Under the pieces are notes generated by a model. It made no database searches, had not been told where the DNA came from, and worked only from the letters and a program-made list of their open reading frames with translations. A stretch of 11,542 nt of DNA from positions 1 to 11,542 of the forward strand of contig JACMJO010000386.1 in the NCBI GenBank assembly GCA_014380605.1. Direction: 5' to 3'. This stretch comes from Fimbriimonadaceae bacterium. Lineage in GTDB: Bacteria; Armatimonadota; Fimbriimonadia; Fimbriimonadales; Fimbriimonadaceae. Shown one piece after another: positions 1-6,328 of the stretch. Position 1 is the stretch's first letter; each line of letters opens with the position of its first letter. A program made the position numbers and the translations under genes.

Positions 1-1178
1 TCGTCGATCAACGCGAACGGTCCCATCTGCCAGCCGAAGCCCCACATCATGACTCGATCAAAGTCTTGAACCGAGTGGCTTATCTCTGCTTTGAGGTAAT
101 CGGCGTATTTGAGGACGGGTATCAAGTGGTGGCGAAGATACTCGCCAACTTCATCCCGGCTTTCAAGCGCCTTGGAAACTCTCTCGCCAAGGGGCAGGCG
201 GCCCAACTCGACCAAGCTGGGCAGGTCTGGCTCTTCTCTTTGGCTATAGGCGAAGGTTTGAAGATTCAATGCGAGGAGTTCTTTGCCTTCCTTGCGGTAG
301 TAGCCCTGGCGAACTTTGTCGCCAATCCAGCCTTTGGCGATGAGCATCTCCATTGACTTGGGAGTTTCATAGTTGGCCATGTGGGGATCGCTAGGGCACC
401 TCTCAATTAGGTTGGCTCCGATGTCCTTCATGATGTCCAGGCCCACAATGTCGTTCAGCCGAAAGCTTCCGCTTCGAGGTCGGCCCAAGAACGGGCCCGT
501 TATGGCATCCACCTGCTCGATGGTGAGGTGAAGCTTCTCCGCAATATGGATCGCGTGAAACATCGCCCACATCCCGTATCGATTGGCGATGAATCCAGGC
601 GTATCCTTAGCGAGAACAACCCGGCGAGCCACCCGATCCTCTAAAAATTTGGTCATCGCTTGGATTGCGATGGGGTCCGTATCATGGGTTGGAATTAGTT
701 CAAGCAATTTTAGGTATCGAGGCGGATTGAAGAAGTGGGTGCCCATGAACCGACGTCGGAAGGACTCGGACATGCCTTCAGCCAGCAATTCGATCTGCAG
801 GCCACTGGTATTTGTCGATACCATCGCATCGGCGCGGACCATTCCCTGGATATCAGAAAAGAGCCTCCGCTTGATGTCCAGCTTCTCTACGATCGCCTCG
901 CATACCCAATCTGCATTGGCGATGAGGTCGGAGCCGTCGCGAAGGCCGGCAACTTCAATCTCGTGAGCGCGTTCACTGACGAAGAAGTGCGGCGGCTTGG
1001 CGGCTCTTGCACGGGCCAATCCTTCGGTGGCGGATTCCCGATTGACGTCGAGCAAGCTCACGCGAAATCCAAGATTCGCCAGGTGGGCGGCAATGCCGGC
1101 CCCCATGGTTCCTGCGCCAATAACGCATACTCTTTGGGCGGATGGCCAGTTTTCGTAAATAGTCCCGTCTAAGTTCAT
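1..1178 (-). CDS. 3-hydroxyacyl-CoA dehydrogenase, FadN-like (3' end cut by window edge)
   Basis: Oxidises L-3-hydroxyacyl-CoA to 3-ketoacyl-CoA with NAD+ in cytoplasmic beta-oxidation. My reading of the reverse strand gives 392 uninterrupted codons from the ATG at 1178. A Rossmann NAD site lies near the N-terminus (VIGAGTMGAGIAAHL, residues 19-33; D44 after the second strand). The STNTSG motif is at 121-126, and the catalytic His-Glu pair is H148 (GTHFFNP) and E160. A GPFLGRPRSG stretch typical of the C-terminal helical domain follows, and a second such repeat ends in MMWGFGWQMGPF at the window edge. The two C-terminal repeats resemble Bacillus FadN, which continues into an enoyl-CoA hydratase domain; whether this one does cannot be seen. 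The start has only a weak ribosome site. It is divergent from infC, with a 150-base gap. Family assignment is firm; the FadN subtype is likely. Confidence 0.9.
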   Translation of the reverse strand, partial: MNLDGTIYENWPSAQRVCVIGAGTMGAGIAAHLANLGFRVSLLDVNRESATEGLARARAAKPPHFFVSERAHEIEVAGLRDGSDLIANADWVCEAIVEKLDIKRRLFSDIQGMVRADAMVSTNTSGLQIELLAEGMSESFRRRFMGTHFFNPPRYLKLLELIPTHDTDPIAIQAMTKFLEDRVARRVVLAKDTPGFIANRYGMWAMFHAIHIAEKLHLTIEQVDAITGPFLGRPRSGSFRLNDIVGLDIMKDIGANLIERCPSDPHMANYETPKSMEMLIAKGWIGDKVRQGYYRKEGKELLALNLQTFAYSQREEPDLPSLVELGRLPLGERVSKALESRDEVGEYLRHHLIPVLKYADYLKAEISHSVQDFDRVMMWGFGWQMGPFALID

Positions 1179-1261
1179 AGTATCAAACCACGTTAATCTG
1201 AACTGGCGGGAAGGATACCAGCGGAAAGCCGACAAGTCGAGGATGCAACTCTGAGACTGAT

Positions 1262-1290
1262 TTGCCCGTCACAATTACCCGAGATATACT
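1262..1290 (+). promoter_or_regulatory. Sigma-70-type promoter for infC-rpmI-rplT
   Basis: TTGCCC (1262-1267) and TATACT (1285-1290) are separated by exactly 17 bases. Predicted transcription starts near 1297, leaving a leader of only about 30 bases before infC. That is too short for the long L20 leader found upstream of infC in Bacillus. This is prediction from consensus only. Confidence 0.55.
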
Positions 1291-1315
1291 AACGAGTCCA
1301 TTGATGCGAATATTT

Positions 1316-1322
1316 GAGGTGA
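1316..1322 (+). promoter_or_regulatory. Ribosome binding site that decides the AUA start of infC
   Basis: GAGGTGA is a seven-base match to the anti-Shine-Dalgarno complement and lies six bases before ATA at 1329-1331. The same bases contain an in-frame TGA (1320-1322), so the infC frame cannot start further upstream. Confidence 0.75.
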
Positions 1323-1328
1323 AACAAC

Positions 1329-2012
1329 ATAGCAGGATTTAGAAGACCTCCTCGGCCCGAACCCGGCCCGGAGATCAATCAGCGCGTATTGAAGTATCGC
1401 GACGTCCGTCTGATCGGTTCAGAAGGCCAACAATTAGGAATTGTTCAAAGTCGGCAGGCCCTACAGATGGCCCGCGACGAAGGTCTCGACCTTGTTCTCG
1501 TGTCCGCCACGGCCAATCCGCCAGTGTGCAAGATTATCGATTACGGTAAGCACAAATACCTTGAGGGCAAGTCGGGCAAGGATAAGAAGAGCAAACAGCA
1601 AGAATTAAAGGGTATAAAGATCAGCCCGAGAATTGCTGAACACGATCTCGGATTCCTCGTAAGAAACGCCTCGAAGTTCTTGGAGGAGGGTCACAAAGTC
1701 AAAGTGACCTGCATGTTCAAGGCAAGGGAGATCACTCACCCCGAGCTAGGGCGCCAAAAACTCGAAAGATTCGCCGAAATGGTGAAGGACATCGGGATTG
1801 TGGAAAGAACGCCATCGCTCGACGGTCGAATGATGATCATGATTTTGAATCCCAAGCCTCAGACAGGAAGTAAGAAGAATGCCAAAGCTGAAAACAAACA
1901 AGACGGCAGCAAAGCGGTTCAAGATCTCGGGGACGGGAAAGATTCTGCGGCGGAAGTCGCACAACAACCACCAGTTCCTGCACAAGAAAGCGAGCCGCAA
2001 GCGTCGGCTTGA
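1329..2012 (+). CDS. infC: Translation initiation factor IF-3, probable AUA start
   Basis: IF3 binds the 30S subunit, blocks premature 50S joining and proofreads the start codon and initiator tRNA. From AUA the protein has 227 residues: N-domain with EINQRVLKYRDVRLI (about 17-31), the signature NPPVCKIIDYGKHKY (63-77), a Lys-rich linker, then the C-domain ending at MILNPK (171-176). The alternative TTG at 1389 would cut off the conserved INQRV segment. In-frame TGA at 1320 excludes anything upstream, and AUA sits at ideal distance from a strong ribosome site. Rare starts (AUU in E. coli) are known to allow IF3 autorepression, so AUA here probably does the same (inference). Residues 177-227 form an extra Lys/Gln/Glu/Pro/Ala-rich tail, most of it encoded by bases shared with rpmI. 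Most IF3 proteins end soon after the MILNPK position. Confidence 0.93.
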   Translation: MAGFRRPPRPEPGPEINQRVLKYRDVRLIGSEGQQLGIVQSRQALQMARDEGLDLVLVSATANPPVCKIIDYGKHKYLEGKSGKDKKSKQQELKGIKISPRIAEHDLGFLVRNASKFLEEGHKVKVTCMFKAREITHPELGRQKLERFAEMVKDIGIVERTPSLDGRMMIMILNPKPQTGSKKNAKAENKQDGSKAVQDLGDGKDSAAEVAQQPPVPAQESEPQASA

Positions 2013-2073
2013 GCAAGAACCTGAGATCTTCAAAGGCGAACGCAAGCGCGTAAGACGCCTACTCGTTCTTTAG
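1879..2073 (+). CDS. rpmI: 50S ribosomal protein L35
   Basis: A 64-residue protein of normal L35 length, with the N-terminal MPKLKTNKTAAKRFK signature and a highly basic body (GKILRRKSH, KASRKRR, RKRVRRLL). It is a structural protein of the large ribosomal subunit. The ATG at 1879 has an AGGAAG ribosome site at 1865-1870. The first 134 bases lie inside the infC reading frame, in the +1 frame relative to it. L35 therefore keeps a clear family sequence while the infC frame stays open above it. The order infC-rpmI-rplT is the standard bacterial operon. Translation may be coupled to infC, since ribosomes on infC pass through the rpmI start (inference). Confidence 0.95.
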   Translation: MPKLKTNKTAAKRFKISGTGKILRRKSHNNHQFLHKKASRKRRLEQEPEIFKGERKRVRRLLVL

Positions 2074-2075
2074 AA

Positions 2076-2145
2076 TGTGGTTTGTGGTTTGTGATGTGCG
2101 GCCTGAATGAGTGCGCAAATCACAAGCCACAGATAACAGACCACA
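2076..2145 (+). repeat. Long imperfect hairpin between rpmI and rplT
   Basis: The arms 2083-2100 and 2114-2131 pair over 18 positions with one G-U and one mismatch, closing a 13-base loop (2101-2113). A further seven pairs (2076-2082 with 2139-2145, last one G-U) extend the stem past a seven-base bulge on the 3' side. The 5' arm carries a tandem GTGGTTT repeat. No U tract follows, so it does not look like a terminator. It could be an RNA control element for rplT (L20 is an autoregulator in other bacteria) or a dispersed palindromic repeat. The pairing is seen; the function is unknown. Confidence 0.7.
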
Positions 2146-2209
2146 CATGACCTCTACCGCTACCGACCTTGAGTCTGGGAACCGGTCTAATACAAAGGAG
2201 CAATAGAAT

Positions 2210-2566
2210 ATGGCACGTGTAAAACGCGGCTTAATGCGCCACAAGCGCCACAAGAAGATTATCGCCAAGGCCTCTGGCTATTGGGGACGTAAGAAGAACG
2301 TCTTCAGCCGAGCCAATGAGCAGGTGATGAAGTCGGGGCAGTACGCGTTCCGCGACCGCCGAGCTAAAAAGCGCGATTTTCGTAGACTTTGGATCGCCCG
2401 CATCAGTGCGGCTTGCGGCGAGAGCGACATCAAGTACAGCCAGTTCATCAACGGTTTGACCAAATCGGGAATCCAAGTCAATCGCAAGATGCTGAGTGAA
2501 CTGGCGATTGCCGACATGGATGCTTTCAAGGCGATTGTGGCTCAAGCTAAATCGGCCATCGCTTAG
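2210..2566 (+). CDS. rplT: 50S ribosomal protein L20
   Basis: A 118-residue protein of standard L20 length, with the RNA-binding N-terminal signature (MARVKRGLMRHKRHKKI, then AKASGYWGRKK at 19-29) and the globular C-terminal half (RRLWIARISAA, NGLTKSGIQVNRKMLSELA). L20 is an early assembly protein of the 50S subunit binding 23S rRNA; in E. coli and Bacillus it also represses its own operon by binding mRNA. AAAGGAG at 2194-2200 precedes the ATG by nine bases. The gene lies 136 bases after rpmI, and that gap holds the hairpin at 2076-2145. It is the last gene of the operon, with a terminator hairpin directly downstream. Confidence 0.97.
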   Translation: MARVKRGLMRHKRHKKIIAKASGYWGRKKNVFSRANEQVMKSGQYAFRDRRAKKRDFRRLWIARISAACGESDIKYSQFINGLTKSGIQVNRKMLSELAIADMDAFKAIVAQAKSAIA

Positions 2567-2587
2567 GTCGAGTCTCTAAGAGAATTT

Positions 2588-2613
2588 CGGGCAGGATTAT
2601 CCAATCCTGCCCG
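2588..2613 (+). terminator. Terminator hairpin after rplT
   Basis: An 11-base-pair perfect stem (CGGGCAGGATT paired with AATCCTGCCCG) closes on a four-base ATCC loop, 22 bases after the rplT stop. The following CTCTTGC is only a weak U tract, so termination may be incomplete or assisted. Confidence 0.7.
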
Positions 2614-2638
2614 CTCTTGCATTGGCTATGCCCTCAGT

Positions 2639-2665
2639 TTGGCAAGCCTTCGAAAAAAGTACAAT
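2639..2665 (+). promoter_or_regulatory. Possible promoter for the acyl-CoA dehydrogenase gene
   Basis: TTGGCA (2639-2644) and TACAAT (2660-2665) have good box sequences but a short 15-base spacer. It falls between the rplT terminator and the gene at 2711, where a promoter is expected. Consensus match only. Confidence 0.35.
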
Positions 2666-2710
2666 AGGTAGGCAACGACGCATGCGCTCAATGGCTGAGG
2701 AATATATTCA

Positions 2711-3829
2711 ATGTATTTGCAAGTAACCCCTGAAGAGGCAACATTTTTAGACGGCGTTAGGAAGTTTGTGGCAGAAGAGGTTCTTCCAAACTCAAGGGAA
2801 TGGGAGCGCAACACCCAGTTTCCCGATGCCATTTGGCCACGACTTGGCGAGATTGGACTACTTGCGATGACCCTTCCGAAAGAGATGGGGGGCCGAGGCT
2901 ACACCTGTCGAACCTACGTCGAGGCTTGTAAGGAGATCGCGAAAGGCGACCCGGCTTTGTCGATGAACATCGCCGCCATCAATGCTCTTTGCGTGGCGCA
3001 CTTTGTCAATTTTGCAACGGATGAGCAGAGGGAGAAGTATCTTGCCGGCATCGTTAAAGGCGAGATCAAGCTTGCTTGGGGCCTAACCGAGCCTGACGCC
3101 GGATCTGACGCGCGACGAGTTCAGACCAAGGCCGAGCCAATGGCTGATAAGCCGGGTTATCACCTTCTGAACGGGCGGAAGATGTTCATCACCAACGCGG
3201 GCAAGGCGGACCTGATCATCATGGTTGCCCGGACTTCAGAGACCGAGTTGAGCGCGTTCTTCGTGGAAACGAACCAGCCCGGCTTCAAGAATGTTGAGCG
3301 TATCCACACCGTTGGCGTCTCGGCCTCTTGGACAACCTCGTTCGACTTGGTAGATGCTGTCGGATGGCACACCCCTTGTAAATTTGAAGAGGCCATCGGC
3401 CTGCTTTTCCGAGGCCGATTGGGTATCGCCGGGATGGCTATCGGAATCGCGGAGAAGGCGTTCGAGCTTGCGGTTGAATATTCAAAGCAACGCGAACAGT
3501 TCAATCGGCGTCTTTGCGATATGCAGTCGGTGCAGAACATGATCGCAGACAGCGCGATGGAAATCGAGGCGTCTAGGCTTTTGCTAGCTAAGGGCGCAGA
3601 GATGTTCGACATGGGCCTGCCGATTGTCAAGGAAGCCTCTTACGCAAAGTTGTTTGCTAGCGAAACCGCGAATCGCGTCACCAATCGCGCCATCCAGATT
3701 CATGGCGGACGGGGGATGACGCCCGATTTTCTGGTTGAGAAACTATGGCGCGACGCAAAGCTCACCGAGATTGGCGAGGGATGCAGTGAAATTCAGCGTC
3801 TTGTAATCGCCAAACAGGTCTTGAAGTAA
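2711..3829 (+). CDS. Acyl-CoA dehydrogenase
   Basis: An FAD flavoprotein that makes the first alpha-beta double bond of acyl-CoA in beta-oxidation or branched-chain amino acid breakdown, passing electrons to ETF. Its 372 residues match the usual length (about 380). The all-helical N-domain is followed by the WGLTEPDAGSDA flavin/substrate motif (123-134) and FITNAGKAD (159-167). The C-terminal helical domain carries REQFNRRLCDMQ (261-272), IHGGRGM (330-336) and RDAKLTEIGEGCSEIQ. E356 is the expected catalytic base. The ATG at 2711 has GAGGAA eight bases upstream. The link between beta-domain and C-domain (about 210-234) lacks the common VP..NLLG and EG.GF motifs and is about six residues shorter than in a typical short-chain or branched-chain enzyme. 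Chain-length specificity cannot be told from sequence alone. Confidence 0.93.
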   Translation: MYLQVTPEEATFLDGVRKFVAEEVLPNSREWERNTQFPDAIWPRLGEIGLLAMTLPKEMGGRGYTCRTYVEACKEIAKGDPALSMNIAAINALCVAHFVNFATDEQREKYLAGIVKGEIKLAWGLTEPDAGSDARRVQTKAEPMADKPGYHLLNGRKMFITNAGKADLIIMVARTSETELSAFFVETNQPGFKNVERIHTVGVSASWTTSFDLVDAVGWHTPCKFEEAIGLLFRGRLGIAGMAIGIAEKAFELAVEYSKQREQFNRRLCDMQSVQNMIADSAMEIEASRLLLAKGAEMFDMGLPIVKEASYAKLFASETANRVTNRAIQIHGGRGMTPDFLVEKLWRDAKLTEIGEGCSEIQRLVIAKQVLK

Positions 3830-3879
3830 GTACGTCTACAATAGAGTTGGGCTTAGGGTCCAGCACAAGGAGATAGGGA

Positions 3880-4881
3880 ATGATTTTTACGGCCATCGTT
3901 GCCGCACTAACGTCGACTTCAACGCCTATAGTTGAGGACGTACACCTTGCTCGTACATACAAGCTAGGCGAGAAATCTGTGTACCAGATCAGGTCAAACC
4001 TTGCGGCCCAACGCCGAAGCAGGGGTCTACAGACGTGGATTCCCGAAGACTTCGACATGAACTACCAGTTCACTACCGAAGTAAAGGCTTTGAAGCCGGA
4101 AGGCGTCGTGGACGTTCTCTACTTACGGCCCACAATGACAATGATTACCGGAGAAACCTTCGACCGGCCACCCAAGACTGACATCGAGAAGGTGAAATTC
4201 AACTTGCTGATGACGATGTCGCCGGCAAACGAGATTCTGAATATCAAGGATCTTAACCCTCCGCCAAAGACACCAAAGCCAAAAAGTGGGGGCGGTACGC
4301 CGATGCTTCGATTGACAAGCGCTAACTACAATCCCGTCCAAATTCCGTTTATAGGACAATTTATCTCCGAGGTGCATCGGCTTTCCCTTTTCGCAGGAGA
4401 CTTACAAAGCGCACTCGACTTCTCGCCAAGACTGCCCTTTGAGAAACTGAAGGTCGGCGACACCTGGAAGAGAACCGTGGGCTATTCGCCACAAAAGCTG
4501 AAGGGCAAGGATGGAAAGACGGTCAACCAAAGGCTCGATTATGTGTACACATACAAGGGTCTCATCGACTCGAACGGTAAGAAGGTCTACCGGGTGGAAG
4601 CGACGTGTGGATTAGATACCAACTTGGCCGACTACGTAAACCAGCTGTTTGAACTTAAGCCAGAGGACACTGGCCTCAAGTCGATCCCCCTCAAGTTCAA
4701 GTCAACTATTGAATTCGACCTCGACCAGACGACCAAGAAGACGCTTCAGGCAAATGCACGATCGGAGGGTGGGTTCCAGATCATCCTCACCGATCTTCCT
4801 ACTGATCCAGTTGAAGAAGAGACCTTTAAGGGGCGAACAAACCTTCGTCTCGTCTCGACTACCATCGTCAAAACCAAGTAA
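3880..4881 (+). CDS. Unrecognised protein, probably exported (333 residues)
   Basis: I do not recognise this family. The first 16 residues are hydrophobic and small (MIFTAIVAALTSTSTP) and could be a short signal peptide, but they lack the usual positive charge, so export is uncertain. The rest looks like beta-strand-rich soluble domains of alternating hydrophobic and polar residues, split by a Pro/Lys/Gly linker (about 127-140). The segment LPFEKLKVGDTWKRTV (185-200) resembles the 'K.GDTW' turn found in several uncharacterised secreted bacterial proteins. One cysteine (C243) and no visible catalytic motif. AAGGAG at 3867-3872 is seven bases before the ATG. It starts 50 bases after the acyl-CoA dehydrogenase stop, with a TACAAT box in between, so it may be cotranscribed or have its own promoter. 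The coding call is firm from length, ribosome site and composition. Confidence 0.8.
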   Translation: MIFTAIVAALTSTSTPIVEDVHLARTYKLGEKSVYQIRSNLAAQRRSRGLQTWIPEDFDMNYQFTTEVKALKPEGVVDVLYLRPTMTMITGETFDRPPKTDIEKVKFNLLMTMSPANEILNIKDLNPPPKTPKPKSGGGTPMLRLTSANYNPVQIPFIGQFISEVHRLSLFAGDLQSALDFSPRLPFEKLKVGDTWKRTVGYSPQKLKGKDGKTVNQRLDYVYTYKGLIDSNGKKVYRVEATCGLDTNLADYVNQLFELKPEDTGLKSIPLKFKSTIEFDLDQTTKKTLQANARSEGGFQIILTDLPTDPVEEETFKGRTNLRLVSTTIVKTK

Positions 4882-4892
4882 AGTTACTTGGT
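4873..4892 (+). repeat. Small perfect hairpin over the stop codon at 4879-4881
   Basis: ACCAAGTA (4873-4880) pairs perfectly with TACTTGGT (4885-4892) around a four-base loop. It covers the TAA stop of the 333-residue gene. No U tract follows. It may protect the mRNA end or assist termination together with the inverted repeat at 4912-4950. Confidence 0.5.
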
Positions 4893-4911
4893 AAATGTTG
4901 CTAAGATAAAC

Positions 4912-4950
4912 GCAAGTGTTAGGGTTATTGGCTTATACGCTAACACTTGC
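4912..4950. repeat. 11-base perfect inverted repeat next to a -10 box
   Basis: GCAAGTGTTAG (4912-4922) and CTAACACTTGC (4940-4950) are perfect inverted copies 17 bases apart. The right copy ends two bases before TATAAT (4953-4958) and covers most of the promoter spacer. Possible roles are an operator for a dimeric regulator or a terminator stem for the upstream gene; the lack of a U run favours the operator. Confidence 0.55.
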
Positions 4951-4958
4951 CCTATAAT
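4928..4958 (+). promoter_or_regulatory. Likely promoter for the 5045-9579 gene chain
   Basis: A perfect TATAAT lies at 4953-4958. The best -35 candidate is TTGGCT at 4928-4933 with a long 19-base spacer, so the -35 is weak and an activator may help. Transcription would start near 4965, giving a leader of about 80 bases. Confidence 0.45.
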
Positions 4959-4987
4959 TTGTAAGGAAGCCGAAGAGAGCACGGCGT

Positions 4988-5031
4988 CTACGCTAAGGAG
5001 TGCGTGGGTTCAATCATTTAGGCTGAACCCA
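4988..5031 (+). other. Structured leader of the HD-GYP gene: two competing hairpins
   Basis: Hairpin 1 pairs CTACGC (4988-4993) with GCGTGG (5002-5007) and displays AAGGAG (4995-5000) in its loop. Hairpin 2 pairs TGGGTTCA (5005-5012) with TGAACCCA (5024-5031). They share bases 5005-5007, so only one can form fully. The AAGGAG serves no long open frame. An 11-codon frame from ATG 5031 ends at 5066 in a TTGA overlap with an in-frame TTG of the HD-GYP gene. Structure is seen; a regulatory role is inference. Confidence 0.4.
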
Positions 5032-5044
5032 TGAAAAGAGGCGC

Positions 5045-6328
5045 GTGCAGATCAAACGGGAGTTGATTTCGGTTTGGCGAATTTTCGTTTCGCTTGGCAT
5101 CGTTGCGGTTGCCTTAATCGCGTTTGTCTTCACGCTTGCCCCCTTGAATCCAGAGATGTCTGGCTATTGGCTAGTCCTTCCTGCGCTTGCCCTTCTCTCT
5201 GAATTCCTTCCCGTTGAGCTCTCGCGGAGAGGGGTACGGGTTACCTTTACCCTCCCATTTGTTGCCGGCGTCGCATTTGCTAAGGGGCCATTCTTTGCCA
5301 TTGCCACCGACATGCTCGTAACTCTTGTGGCGGGCTATGCAATGGTTCGGCGAAGGAGATCGAAGACAGCCTCGCTGTGGCTAGGGATCAACGTGTTTGT
5401 TGGCGCGATCAGCACATGTGTAGGCGCCCTTGCCAAGGTTGGGTTGGAGCGGTCCTTCACTAAATACGACGGCAACGCGGCTGTAGAATGCGTCGCGTTT
5501 ATGCTCGGCTATGGACTGGTGAACTTCTTCCTGGTTACCTACCTTGACTGGCGTGCGAGCGGGCGACCCTGGTCGGAGAACATGGCCAGCACGTTCCGCT
5601 TGTCCGTGAAAAGCTTCGCCCTCTACACCGTTGTCGGGATGGCGGTTGCCGTCCTAGCAGATCAACGTCTTTTCACTTTCATCCCCTTTACAATCGTCCC
5701 TGTGCTGGCGCTTCGAACCGCGCTCCAGTATCAAGCACAAATGTCTGAGCACTACTATGAGACCATCACCGCGCTAACCCTCATGCTTCAGCGAGCGCAT
5801 CCGTATACACATGGCCACTTGGAAAGAGTCGCAAAGGCGGCAGAGGAAGTAGCGAGGAGGCTCGGCTTATCGGGGTCGCGGGCGCGCATGGTGCGAGAAG
5901 CGGCTGTGTTGCACGACATTGGAAAGATCGCGGTCGACGAAGCCCTGCTGGACAAGCCCGATAAGCTGACCGACGACGAGATGGATCATGTTCGCAAGCA
6001 CGCGGCCTGGGGCGCGGAGATACTGGCTCCGGTTCAAGGCTTCAAGGACATTCTTCCCTGGATCCTGCACCACCACGAGCGACCCGATGGCAAAGGTTAT
6101 CCCTCTGCCTTGTCAGATCCGCAGATACCCCTTGAAAGCAAGATCATCGCCGTTGTGGATGCCTATGATGCGATGACGGGCTCGGAGATTCCGGGCGCAA
6201 AGAGATCGTATCGTGACCCGATGTCAGTCGACGAGGCTCTCGAGGAACTCAAACGTTGCTCGGGCACTCAGTTTGACGAGCGAGTCGTCTCCGCCTTTCG
6301 GTCCGTCGTCATGGAGGGAAGATATTGA
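5045..6328 (+). CDS. Membrane-bound HD-GYP cyclic-di-GMP phosphodiesterase
   Basis: The HD-GYP domain hydrolyses c-di-GMP, lowering this second messenger that controls motility, adhesion and envelope polymers. The 427 residues begin with about seven or eight membrane segments (roughly 11-30, 40-57, 65-98 as two, 110-132, 147-166, 188-206, 210-226), probably a sensor. The domain follows from about 238: H252/H256/H258 region with HLERV, HDIGK at 290-294, KH at 318-319, HHHERPDGKGYP at 342-353 and D372 in VVDAYDAMTG. All metal ligands and the GYP triad are present, so it should be active. Start: an in-frame TGA at 5024-5026 leaves GTG 5045 as the best choice, although its AAGAGG site is too close (three bases); TTG 5063 is the alternative. 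First gene of an overlapping four-gene chain. The signal it senses cannot be told. Confidence 0.92.
   Translation: MQIKRELISVWRIFVSLGIVAVALIAFVFTLAPLNPEMSGYWLVLPALALLSEFLPVELSRRGVRVTFTLPFVAGVAFAKGPFFAIATDMLVTLVAGYAMVRRRRSKTASLWLGINVFVGAISTCVGALAKVGLERSFTKYDGNAAVECVAFMLGYGLVNFFLVTYLDWRASGRPWSENMASTFRLSVKSFALYTVVGMAVAVLADQRLFTFIPFTIVPVLALRTALQYQAQMSEHYYETITALTLMLQRAHPYTHGHLERVAKAAEEVARRLGLSGSRARMVREAAVLHDIGKIAVDEALLDKPDKLTDDEMDHVRKHAAWGAEILAPVQGFKDILPWILHHHERPDGKGYPSALSDPQIPLESKIIAVVDAYDAMTGSEIPGAKRSYRDPMSVDEALEELKRCSGTQFDERVVSAFRSVVMEGRY

Noticed and set aside
735..1172. A 145-codon plus-strand open frame here
   Set aside because: It is antisense to the FadN-like gene, whose reading matches a known family with all motifs; the plus frame matches nothing.
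1389..2012. infC starting at TTG 1389
   Set aside because: It would remove the conserved EINQRVL segment of the IF3 N-domain and has no ribosome site at a suitable distance; ATA 1329 has both.
2169..2195. An internal promoter for rplT (TTGAGT and TAATAC)
   Set aside because: The spacer between these boxes is only about 13 bases, too short for a sigma-70 promoter.
3340..3400. A frameshift in the acyl-CoA dehydrogenase
   Set aside because: The other two frames do not restore the missing linker motif, and one reaches a stop quickly; the main frame continues into perfect C-domain motifs.
4960..5044. A c-di-GMP riboswitch ahead of the HD-GYP gene
   Set aside because: I looked for the GEMM conserved core and its tetraloop receptor layout and did not see them; only generic hairpins are present.
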